Below are positions 24,161 through 34,541 of a DNA stretch of 64,000 nt, one piece after another. Both the position numbers and the translations under genes were made by a program. Under the pieces are notes generated by a model that saw nothing but the letters and a program-made list of their open reading frames with translations, was not told the DNA's origin and ran no database searches. The stretch's first letter is position 1. Each line of letters starts with the position of its first letter. The DNA lies in assembly GCA_030549775.1 (NCBI GenBank), contig CM060175.1:15077955-15141954 (forward strand). Direction: 5' to 3'. Source of the stretch: Tamarix chinensis. Its lineage: Eukaryota > Streptophyta > Magnoliopsida > Caryophyllales > Tamaricaceae.

Positions 24161-25728
24161 CTCCTTTTCGCGCCTAACTTAGGGAATGTCAAGCTACAAC
24201 CCCCAATTTCTATTCCTCCTAGAACACGGGGTAAATCCACTGCCTCTAACCTACTCTCACCACTTTTGAATCCAAACGTAAGTCCTCATAAAGACGGATT
24301 TTCTGTGGAAATTTTTTGTTCTCAAAGGTTTTTGTATCCTTGTGGCCTATAGCTACATTGATAGTCTATTTAAATTAGGATGGATTAGGGTGACAATCAA
24401 CATTAAAATTTAATTTAGGTAAAGGAAATGATATTAATAAGAGTAAATGCTTTAAAATATTGTTTGAATGATGTTAACTTAACTTATGAAAATTAGGATG
24501 AATGTTTTAAAATTTTTATTTAGATTGAGTTTAAATGAATGAATTTAATTATATTTTCATTTTTACCTCTATTATCCATAAAATTATAGGTTAACAAAAA
24601 TGAGATGCATAGAAATAAACAGAGATAAAATTTTAATCTCAATTCACCTAGTTGAAATTAATAAAATTATTTTCCAAATAGAATGAATAAATTGATTCAC
24701 CCTCGTTAACTCCCATTCACTTTAACCTAAAGGAATCATCAACATGTTTTTCTTTTTGTCTGAATGATTTGAGAGGTTGAAAGTGACTATGATGGGCTTA
24801 TTAGTTCTTCTGAAGTACATTTCATTTGATTTTCATTGCTAACCTTTTTTTCTTCAATGAATCATATGAAGTACGAAGCACTCAAATAGGTTTCAAAGAT
24901 TGAGCATGCTCCTTAATCCTTTTAGCAGTGTTTGAATCGGAGTGATGGCGTATGTCTTCAAATTGAGCATCATCAAAATTTAATCGAAACTTTATAAAAC
25001 TTTTATTTCCACAATGGTCTTCATTACATGGGGTGGGCATTAACATTTCAGCCTCACAACTTGTGCCGACCTCATATTGTCTTTAACATACACCGTGCTC
25101 TATTGTAACAAATTATATTCAACTTGTAGTTCTTCATATTTTAACTTCTAGTCAGGAAGTGGAGGGTAATCAGGAAGTGGAGGGTAATGATGACAATATT
25201 ATGAATATAATAAAATATGTTAGTGCAAGCACTTATGTATAGAGAGAAAATGAGTTACTAAAATATACATAAATGTAACTACAAATATACCATGCCAATG
25301 TTGATGATGAACTTGAAGCAAAATTGTATAAATACACTTTATTCACAAATCAGATTGTTCATCTCTTATTTAGCTAGCTCTAGTTGAACAATAACTAGTG
25401 CACATATCATAACACCATCTAATTTTTTATAAGTAGTATATCAAATGACATACATTGATTTATCACCAAACTAACATTTTGTTCAAAATCCTCCCTCATC
25501 TACAATGCCTCTATTCATTATTTAAAAATCTTTCCCTACTTATAAATTTTAATTTGAGGCCATAACTTCATATCTGAGGAAGGATTATACAATGATAAAT
25601 ACTCAATCGCCCATACTTGACACGTTGTTAAATTCATATATAAAAAATTAATATATATAGATTACAACATAAATATTTATAAAAATTCATTTTAGGTTTA
25701 TCGCCTATAAAATATGAGCACATCCACA
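24161..25728. other. Flank of the hAT insertion; no gene recognised
   Basis: 24161-24352 is open in one frame and continues the frame found left of the hAT element (from 19578), but no domain is recognised. A 20-bp direct repeat TCAGGAAGTGGAGGGTAATC-like occurs at about 25153-25190. The remainder is AT-rich without signals. Confidence 0.5.
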
Positions 25729-26222
25729 CTAGCAAAATTCTAATTTTGCATTACTTTTCTTAAATGTGTTTAAGCCTTCTTCCACTAGAAACTCATACAT
25801 CAACAAACTCCATGCATAATCTAATTGATGTTCAAAACTATCTAAAAGTCTAGTAACTTTACACCACGTCGCTTGGAACCATGTTGCAAACAAAAAAGTC
25901 ACAAAAATACATACAATAAACATATTAAACTTCTTTATCTGGTTCAATTGAAAATCATTGACGCTTCCATGATCAGTTTTATTATTTTAAGAGATACGGG
26001 TTTGCTATTTTGCACCCTTACAAATAAATTCCAAACATTACCAAGTCCGTAGTTGGTATTTAATTTTATTAGAATGTCACAAACTCTAAGTCCTAAAATT
26101 AAAGATATGTTAGCTACTTTAAAAGGAATGCATCTACTTCCTATTTTCAATACTTTCCCTTTTTCATCCTTATCAGATAATAACCAACCTAATAAGTTGT
26201 TGCTTATGTCCATATCAGACAA
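25729..26222 (-). pseudogene. Plant-mobile-domain/Ulp1-associated (DUF1985-like) fragment
   Basis: Reading from 26222 down, GSRCIPFKVANISLILGL resembles the phrase (F.FT.EDV.LILGLP) at the start of transposon-associated domains found in plant mobile domain and Ulp1-linked MULE proteins. After a frame break near 25945, VCIFVTFLFATWFQATWCKV, then LDYAWSLLMYEFLVE, matches the YAWAEAVYDFLVE-like end of the same domain. It is a short fragment with no transposase or peptidase part. Assignment is from memory of family phrases. Confidence 0.55.
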
Positions 26223-26289
26223 TTATGTTAATACAACAAAAGAAGTCATGGAAAATATTACCTTTTGCTCATTTGATGGAAAATTATAA

Positions 26290-26545
26290 ACATTGTCTAT
26301 TTTATTAAATTTGCACTAATGTATAATTAGGTTTGCCATGAATCTACAACTGCTAATTTTTACTATTAATTACAACAAATATAATAATCTTTTCATAACA
26401 TTTTACTTTACAATATCATTTTTTTATGGTAGCAGTCAACATATGTAAACAGGCTCCACATATCAAAATTTAATTTTTTGTTGACTAAAAACTACATTTC
26501 ATGTAAGAATATTCAAAAAATATTCAGATCTACAACCATAATAAT

Positions 26546-26626
<81 letters not shown>

Positions 26627-27227
26627 TAGTAAAAAAAACATAAACACAAAATAAAAAGCATAACTTATACTTTAACTAAATTAATCCATATATAGGAATA
26701 TGATCTTACATTATCAAATATTGGACAAAGAGCTATACAAAATTATGAAATGTTGTCTAAAAAAAATTAATTATATAGACCATTCTAAACATAAAAGCAT
26801 TATGTGAAATTATTGGATGAAAGTGTAAGGGTGACATGTAGTGTGCAAATTCAGTCAAATGGGATATGGAAGAGTGAATTTTTAAGAGGATTGAAGTTGG
26901 AGTTTGAGAGATAGTTTAAGATGAATGTGTTGAGTTTGGGAAGAAGTGATTGAGAGAAGAAAAATGAAGTTAGGTGTTGGCATGAAGGAAGATGGTTCGT
27001 ATATAAGGCTTAATAAACACATCTAGTCATTAGGCGTGTATACTTAATGAAACATGACTGATCATTAGGAATTTTTACATGCATTTCATATTACAAAAGC
27101 CTGATAATTTGAAACATGGTGGACTGATTTTAATGAAACACATATGATCATCAGTCAAATTTTAGTAGATCCTAACACCATTACAAATAAAGGGTTATTT
27201 TGGTTATTGTTTAACTAAAAGAGCAAT
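26290..27227. other. AT-rich region without recognised genes
   Basis: It contains a compound (TA)n(GA)n microsatellite at 26551-26621 and no coding signal. It leads to the 5-bp flank GCAAT of the Copia element. Confidence 0.6.
26551..26621. repeat. (TA)n(GA)n compound microsatellite
   Basis: About 38 bp of TA followed by about 33 bp of GA. Confidence 0.9.
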
Positions 27228-27783
27228 TGTTAGGAGATTTGAAAAAAAAAAGAAGACGAAGTTATATTGCTTTGAGGCGTGTAAGACACTATCTTAAAGG
27301 TACTATTGCCATAAAAATGTACCCCTGGAATACAACAAAGCATTTACACAAGTCTCTCTCAACAATTGTATTAGTATGCTTCAGCTGAATATCTAAAAAA
27401 AAATTATATTTTTTTATTCCACGATTATGAGGTATTTATACTAGTTGAAGAGTTACAATGAAGAGGTATGTCCCTTTTCAAAGTTTATGACTCTTCATTC
27501 AAGTCAATATAAATATTCATTTAAATTAATTAATTTCCAAGATTATGGGTTATTTAAAGAGTTAGAATGAAGATTTATGTTACTTTTCAAAGTTCAGGAC
27601 TCTTCATTAGAGTCATCACAACTATTCAATTTAATTAATTAATTTCCAAAATTCTAGGTTTTTTAAAAAGTTATAATGAAAAGGTATGTCCCTTTTTAAA
27701 GTTCATGATTTTTCATTCAAATCATCATAACTTTTCAATTAAATTATACACTCACATATATTACATTATAATCTACTCTAGTA
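27228..27783 (-). repeat. 3' LTR of the Copia element
   Basis: It aligns with 32266-32825 along its length. It carries about three tandem units of roughly 110-118 bp (starting near 27419, 27537 and 27646), each with a CCAAGATTATG-like start, AAGAGTTA, and CTCTTCATT. Confidence 0.9.
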
Positions 27784-27793
27784 ATCCCCCAAT
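27784..27793 (-). promoter_or_regulatory. Polypurine tract of the Copia element
   Basis: On the minus strand it reads TTGGGGGAT and abuts the LTR start TACTAGAGTAGA. Its position fixes the LTR border. Confidence 0.75.
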
Positions 27794-28429
27794 AGACTAC
27801 AATATATATTTGCATATTTAACAACATGATATTATGCTTAAGAAAAATGTATCTTTTGATTTAAACCAATGTGTAGCTTTAGTATTTTAAAATTTTAATG
27901 AAGTTAGTGGTGTCCAAAGATTAAACAAAAACTTCTTATATTAAAAGTGAAAATGCTATGGTCATAATATCATCTAATATCTTATTATGTCTCTAATTTG
28001 TACCACTATTATGACTACGTGCTAACCTAGTTCATAGATATTTATAAGAGTTAGATTCTACAAACTTCTTATTAAAGTGGAACCACTTCTGTATCCAAAT
28101 AGGTGGATTTTCTTTATTTTCACATATATAAATATAAAGAAAATTTTCTCCATTAAGATTTATAACTCATCCTAAGTACAAATGCAACGCTTACGAACAT
28201 TGAATTAATGTTTCATGAAGCACTTATCAGTAACTTGTTATTACCCATTAAACCTTTATCTAGTTTCACTAAGTAAGGTTGAGTTCCTATTATCGGTACT
28301 TTCATAGAATTTCAATCCCATTCCACTTGATGTCTTTCTTACCATATCTCATGGAAATCCTTTTGTAAAATGATCCACCAAATTATTATCCATTTTAATA
28401 TAAAAAATAGTCATAATACCATGTGACAT

Positions 28430-29800
28430 CTATTCTCTCACACACTCATGTCTCACACTTATATGTCTAGATTTTCCATTATAAACATGACTATATGCTC
28501 CAGACATAGTCGTTTCACTATCACAATATACTGAAATAGATGGCATAGGTTGTGGCCATAACTTAATTTCAGTTAACAAAATTTCTAGCGATTCTGCTTC
28601 CTTGATTGCAGCTACAAGGACTAAAAACTCCGACTCCATAGCCGAATGTGTAATATATGTATGTTTCTTTAATGCCCAACTAATAACATCTCCTGCTAAT
28701 GTGAAACTCCATCTTGTTGTAGATTTATTATCATTAGCATTTTTATCCAACTAGCATCTGAATAAACTTCTAGTACATCAGGAAAAGGGGAATAAGTTAA
28801 TGCTAACTTGGATTTTCTTTTAAGATATTCCAATATCCTATTTATTCCTTTCCAATGTTTATTACTATAATTAATTGTATAACTCAAAAGTTTGCATATA
28901 GAAAATGCAATATCTAGTCTTGTATAATGCATGACATACATAAGACTTCCAATCACACTAGCATATTCTAATTGTGCAACCCTTAAACCATCATTGGTTG
29001 AAAGCTTTATACTAAAATCATATGGATTATTTGCTTCTTTCACTCTAAAATATGATTACTTCTGAAGTATCTTATCTATATAGTCAGATTGACTTAAAGT
29101 AGAAACCTTATCATTTTTTTTACTTTAATCTCCTAAATATTATCAAATTCATTAAGATTCTTCATCTTAAACTTAGAAGTTAGATATTTCTTGGTTTCAT
29201 TCACACCAAGGATGTTGGTACCAAATATTAGCATGTTATCTATATAAAGACAAATTATAATTCCATAGTCTAGTGAATTTATAATATATGCATGTGTTTG
29301 CACTATTATGTTTGAAATCATTTGACAATATTGGTGCATCAAACTTATCATGCCACTGTTTTGGAGATTGTTTCAAACCATATAATGATTTCACCAATTT
29401 ATAAACTTTCTTTTCATTACTAGGAAGAACAAATCCTTCTTATTGCTCCATATAAACTTCTTCCTTGAGATCTCCATTTAAAAATGTAATTTTAACGTCC
29501 ATTTGATGCACATGGAGCTTATATATGGATGCTAACACTAAAAGAACTCTAATAGAAGTTACCTTTCCACCAATGCATAGGTGTCAAAATAATATACACC
29601 TTCCTTTCGCATAAATCCTTTGGTTACTAATCTTGACTTAAATGTTTGTATAGAACCATAAATATTCTATTTTCTTCAAAATACCCACGTACAACCAATA
29701 GGTTTAGATCCCAGAGGCAAATCCATTAAGACCCAAGTATTATTAGATAATATTGAGCCCATCTCATCATTTATGGCTTATTTCCAAAAAGCCACATCTC
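28430..29800 (-). pseudogene. Copia reverse transcriptase and RNase H
   Basis: Frames at 29351-29133, 29043-28696 and 28750-28430 make up the C-terminal RT and RNase H. Seen: SLDYGIIICLYIDNMLIFG (the YVDD box with the second Asp changed to Asn), VIGSLMYVMHYTRLDIAFSI, and RNase H with SFTLAGDVISWALKKHTYI, SAMESEFLVLVAA and YCDSETTMS near the end KSRHISVRHECVRE. The RT N-terminal part (29360-29800) is in mixed frames with stops. Confidence 0.88.
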
Positions 29801-29837
29801 TAGATAACTTGGCTTCACTAAACAATTTAGGTTCATC

Positions 29838-31004
29838 TTAAATGTTAAATGTCATGGGTATTTTATTCAACACTTTGGTTCTATTTCCCTCAACCAAGAA
29901 AACTATTGATCCAGTTGAAATAATGTCAGAACCCAAGGACTTCTCTTTTCTTGTCATTTGACTTCTTTGAAGTTCATTTACATTTTCAGTTTGCTTCCTT
30001 TTATTTTCGATAGAAGGAACAATCACACCCTCAATTTCATTAGACATAGAATCGTTAATAAATTTACTTTCATTATATTCAACATGTATCATTTCAACAA
30101 TAACATTTGAACTTAAATCTAAAAGTCTATATGCTTTAGAATTCTTTTCATAACCAATAAATACACTTTTAATTCCTCTTAGTCCTAACTTACTTTTATG
30201 AGGATAAATTTTTTTATAAAATGCAACATACCCCCAAACTTTAAAATAATTGAAGTTAGGTTTTCTATTATTCCAAATATCATATGGACTAACATTACTT
30301 TTCTTGGAAGGAATTCTATTGTGGATGTAACATGTGGTTTCAAGTGCTTCACTCCATAAGTCGAAAAGTAAATTAGCATTCATAAGCATAGCATTGATCA
30401 TATCCACTAAGGTTATATTTTTTCTTTTAGCTAAAACATTTTGTTAAGGAGTTTAAGGAGAGTATGATTGATGTATTATACCATTTTCTAAACAATATGT
30501 AGATAATTCCATAGTGAAATATTCAGATCCTCTATCACTATGAACAATCTTAATTCATCCCCTCTTTTGATTTTTAACAATAGATTTATATCCCTTGAAT
30601 TTACTAAATGCTTTATCTTTAGTTCTCATTAAATACACATAAGTAAAACTTGAATTATAATTGATGAAAGTTATAAAATATCTCTTTCCTCCTATAGCTA
30701 ATACACCCCTCAATTCACATATATCTATATGTATAAGATCCAAAATTTTTGTATTTCTTTCAACCTTAGGAAATGGTTTCTTAGTCATTTTTGCTTGAAT
30801 GCATATTTCATACTTTTTATTATGGTCACACTTAAAATAAATATATAGATAACAAAAATTAACATGTCCTAAACTAGCACACAATAAAGACGAAGAATGC
30901 TCAACATAGTAAATAGAAGAAAAAATCTTTTTATTATTAATAATAAGTTTAAACATTCCATCACAAGTGTATCTCTTTCCTAAAAACAAAGTGTTCTTTG
31001 TCAC
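29838..31004 (-). pseudogene. Copia integrase
   Basis: The frame 31004-30555 includes the GAG-pre-integrase region (ASLGHVNF) and the core start DLIHIDICELRG with GKRYFITFINY. The next part reads IVHSDRGSEY. The frame 30407-29838 continues through the third catalytic position, where the usual Glu is Lys (AKRKN), then HNRIPSKKSNVSPYDIWNNRKPN and YKxKSKLGLRGIKSVFIGYE. Several stops lie between frames (for example near 30550 and 30445). Confidence 0.88.
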
Positions 31005-31009
31005 TATGA

Positions 31010-31300
31010 CCTTTTTAGACTCGAGTACAATTTTGAAGCCATTCTTACACAGTAAATTAGCAGATATAAGAATTTTTTTTAATATCAGGAATATGAAATA
31101 TGTTAATCAAAGTCAATTTCTATCCTGAAGTAAAATTCAAGATAACCAATCCTTTACCCAAAACCTTAGCAACATTATTGTTTCCCATAAGAACCTCCTC
31201 TTAATCTAATAATTCTTCATATGGCTTAAACATCACCTTATTGTTATACACATGAACGATTGCGCCTGAATTAAGCCTCCAATCTGATGACTTACTCACA
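31010..31300 (-). pseudogene. Copia aspartic protease region
   Basis: Minus-strand translation near 31290-31240 gives SSDWRLNSGAIVHV, the usual W.LDSGA motif with Asn in place of the catalytic Asp. Downstream are stops. It sits between the gag zinc knuckle and the integrase, as expected. Confidence 0.7.
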
Positions 31301-32249
31301 GTGACCATATGAAGTTCTATTACCACGCCAATTTGCATTTCAGATGCCATTGCTACAAGCTCTTTGACTTCACTTTCCACAATGTTAGCCTTCTCAGATT
31401 TTATAGCATCTACCTTCTTCTTGATTCTACATTCATGACCGTAATGCCCTTTCTTTCCACAATAGTGGCAATGCCTATTTTTCTTCGTATCATTAGACCT
31501 TTTTGAAGGAATTTCCTTTCTTGTTAAATTTTAGGTTTTTATGAGATTTTCCATTTTCATTCCTTCTATTTTCATTCTTACTAGCATAATTTACTTTAGA
31601 ATTCAAAAGCAACACATCATGCAAACGGTATTCCGCCTCAATTTGAAGATGTGTTTAAAATTGTTCTATAGTTATGGTTTCAAGTGAATGTAGAGATTTT
31701 ATCCTATAATCATTCCAATTAGGAGACAACTTAGATAATATGGCTCCTACTTAAAGTGAATAAGCTGGAATCTTAACTTCAAGGTCACTAAGTTTGGATA
31801 CTAGAATTTGGAGTTCATGTAGTTGATCCATAAATAGATAAATCATCAGACACCCGAAACTCAAAATATTTCAAATCTAAAAATTTCTCTATACCTTTTT
31901 TTTTCTTATTTTTATATTTGGCTATGAGGGCATCCTATATATCCTATGGTGACTTCAAATTCAAATATAAATCATATAATTGACCAGTGAGGGAGTTGAG
32001 TATATGACTGTGACACACTAATTCATCATCTTCACGCTTCTTTCTTTGTGCTTTGACTTTAACACTATCATCTAACTTTGGTTTTGGTAACTTAGGTATA
32101 GTTGCATTAAGAACATAAAATATATTTAAAGCAGTAAGGAGAAACACTATTTTATCTTTCCATCTTGTAAAATTGTTTTCATCAAATCGACTCAATTTGA
32201 TCAAATCCTCGTTTGCCATTTTGAATGCTGAAGTAGAATCCGTCTCCAT
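31301..32249 (-). pseudogene. Copia gag with CCHC zinc knuckle
   Basis: Gag forms the virus-like particle and binds element RNA. The start METDSTSAFKMANEDLIKL at 32249 leads into FDENNFTRWKDKIVFLLTAL, the typical Copia gag opening. The zinc knuckle CHYCGKKGHYGHEC (31470-31429) has C-x2-C-x4-H-x4-C. Several stops and frameshifts lie between. The start codon is only 16 bp inside the 5' LTR. Confidence 0.85.
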
Positions 32250-32265
32250 AACATTACCTTTAAAT

Positions 32266-32825
32266 TTTTAGGAGATTTGGTAAAAGAAAAGAAAAGATGG
32301 ACTTATATTGCTTTGAGGCGTGATCCTATCTTAAAGGTACTATTACCACAATAATTTACTCCTAAGATACAACAAAACATTTATACGATACTCTCTCAGT
32401 AATTATATTAAGAGGCTTCAATCGAATATATATATATATATAATCATATTTTTTTCATCCCAAGATTATGAGGTATTTATACTAGTTGAAGAGTTACAAT
32501 AAAGAGGTATGTCTCTTTTCAAAGTTCATGACTTTTCATTCAAGTCAACACAACTCTTCAATCAGATTAATTAATTTCTAAGATTATGTGTTATTTGAAG
32601 AGTTACAGTGAAGATGTATGTTCCTTTTCAAAGTTTATGACTCTTCATTCAAATTATCACAACTCTTCAATTAAATTAATTAATTTCCAAAATTCTGGGT
32701 TATTTGAAGAGTTACAATGAAAATGTATATTACTTTTTCAAAGTTCATGTCTCTTCATTTAAGTCATCATAACTTTTCAATTAAATTATATACTCACATA
32801 TATTATATTATAGTCTACTTTAGTA
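32266..32825 (-). repeat. 5' LTR of the Copia element
   Basis: Pairs with 27228-27783. It carries the same three tandem units (near 32459, 32573 and 32688). Immediately downstream in element sense (32265-32250) there is no recognisable initiator-Met primer-binding site. Confidence 0.9.
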
Positions 32826-32830
32826 GCTAT

Positions 32831-33701
32831 TTTAATATTTGATGAATAAAAATAAGCTATTTCGGCATCATTTAAACACTTGATCATTAGATATTTTATT
32901 AGACAATTTTATGGAAAAATACATTTATCGATAACAAACCTGAGTACCAAGCCTTTAATGAAATACACTTAGTGATTATAAGTGTTCACTCTGAATAGAA
33001 AAACGCTGTTACCTTAGGATTAACGGATATGCCATTTTAATTAGTTTTAATTGGAAGGATATATTAAAAGTTGTTTCGCTTCGAGTTTTGGCCTTATGTA
33101 TCTATTTTGGTTTAAAAGTGCAGAATTTCATTTTATTTTTTGTATACTTTCTGAATTTTTAGTTGGGTGGTTTTTTTCAATCAATCAGGGATTGAAAAAA
33201 TATTCCTAGTAGATGAAAATGGCAGCATAAACAAATTATCCCTACAAAAAGAGAGGGTATGTATGATGGCGGTGTTGGTAGAAGATAAGACTTTGTATTG
33301 GTGACGGGCGCTGAAGGCTGAAAAGTATGTGATTATCCATTCTGGGTCAGTTACGTTGAGATGTTTGTTGGTATGTATGCAGATTACTTCTTATCCATCT
33401 CGCTAAATGCTCGGTGTCGTGAAAAGGGATATTTCTCCTAACACTAGCAAGGCTAAAGGGCCATTTTTGGAGAACTGTTCTCTTTGCGACTTGGGGATTT
33501 GTGGCGGCTCCAAAAAGGCAGCAATTAAGAATCACATAAACTGAACGGATCCGATGAAACTGTCACCTTGTCACCACCAATCGACAGGCTGAAAAACAAA
33601 GTTTGTGTCTCCGAAGGTTTAATCACGTTAGGCCTGTTTACCCATAAATGATCCCCGCTTGAGCCTTACGTTTTATGTTTATTTAGAGACCGATAAAATT
33701 T
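32831..33701. other. Region between Copia element and MITE
   Basis: AT-rich with a more balanced stretch at 33200-33640. A 62-codon minus-strand frame at 33347-33535 has no recognisable domain. Confidence 0.5.
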
Positions 33702-33893
33702 CTCCATCCTTATCTAAAATTAAATATTTTCAGCTTTAAATTTTTATGTTAAAATTAAGATTATTTTATAAAAATTAATACTTACTTTTTATTTTTTCTA
33801 TGCATTAATTGTTATAGTATTTTCTAGAAAAGAATATAATCATCATATTATATGTGTAAATTGTAAAAATATTTTTTTTAGAAACGGAGGGAG
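33702..33893. mobile_element. Stowaway-like MITE (Tc1/mariner)
   Basis: The right end, inverted, reads CTCCCTCCGTTTCTAAAAAA, the classic Stowaway terminus. The left end CTCCATCCTTATCTAAAATT is a diverged match. The right flank is TA; the left flank has decayed to TT. The 192-bp size and AT-rich core fit a Stowaway MITE. Confidence 0.65.
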
Positions 33894-34422
33894 TATATTA
33901 TTTGTCAATTAATCATTTACTTTATTTGACGTGATTCATATTTTTTCTTTTGAACATTTAGAAAAATACTAATGATAGTCCTAAGGACTATGTTTAAGAA
34001 ACTTAATATAGAAATATTTATTAATTAATAACATTTATTAACTTCTATATATTTCATACGTTTCTAAATTAATACTATTTTAGGAATGAAGTTAAATGCT
34101 CGTCAATAGCCGATATAATTAGCAAAACCCAAAAATTTATACAACTATTATTACCTTTATCATAACTCATGATAGAGTATTCTTAAATTTACAAAATGAG
34201 ATCTAAATCTATTCCAAAATATGAATATACATAATTAATTTCATCTTTAATTAAGAAATTAATTGGGCAATTGGGGCCTCTATAAACAAGTCAAAATCTT
34301 AGTAGACACTGCTTTGCTTATTTCATCACTGAGGCTGCATGCCAATTAAGCTTGGTTTCTAATGGTTAGCAAGTTAAGCTCTAGCTTCGGTTAGACGTTT
34401 TTATCAAGTGATCATGAAGGTA

Positions 34423-34529
34423 AGTAAGAGCGCGCATCATAACTGATATTTGCTCTTGACCCGGGTTCAATCCGCATTGTTGACTATCGCAGGGATACAA
34501 TTCTTACTAAAAGGAAAAAAAAAAAAAAA
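34423..34529 (+). mobile_element. Short tRNA-related SINE-like retroposon
   Basis: A 107-bp body starts AGTAAGAGCGCGC, has a box B-like GGGTTCAATCC and ends in a run of about 16 A. It is flanked by ATCATGAAGGTA (34411-34422) and ATCATGGAGGTA (34530-34541), a 12-bp target duplication with one mismatch. The GAGCGCGC and GGGTTCAATCC words in order look like the middle and T-arm of a tRNA. No intact box A is present, so it may be 5'-truncated. Confidence 0.65.
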
Positions 34530-34541
34530 ATCATGGAGGTA

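Larger units (their letters stand above)
27228..32825 (-). mobile_element. Ty1/copia retrotransposon, full-length but dead
   Basis: Two LTRs (27228-27783 and 32266-32825, 556 and 560 bp) flank gag, protease, integrase, RT and RNase H in the Ty1/copia order on the minus strand. Candidate 5-bp target words are GCAAT (27223-27227) and GCTAT (32826-32830), 4 of 5 matching. The LTR ends in element sense are TACTA... and ...CTCCTAACA, not the usual TG..CA. A G-rich polypurine tract adjoins the 3' LTR. The coding region is broken by many stops. Confidence 0.92.

Noticed and set aside
33347..33535. 62-codon minus-strand frame in balanced-composition DNA
   Set aside because: No recognisable domain or splice context.
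34450..34490. Possible tRNA gene (box B-like GGGTTCAATCC)
   Set aside because: No complete cloverleaf or box A; poly(A) and target duplication point to a retroposon.
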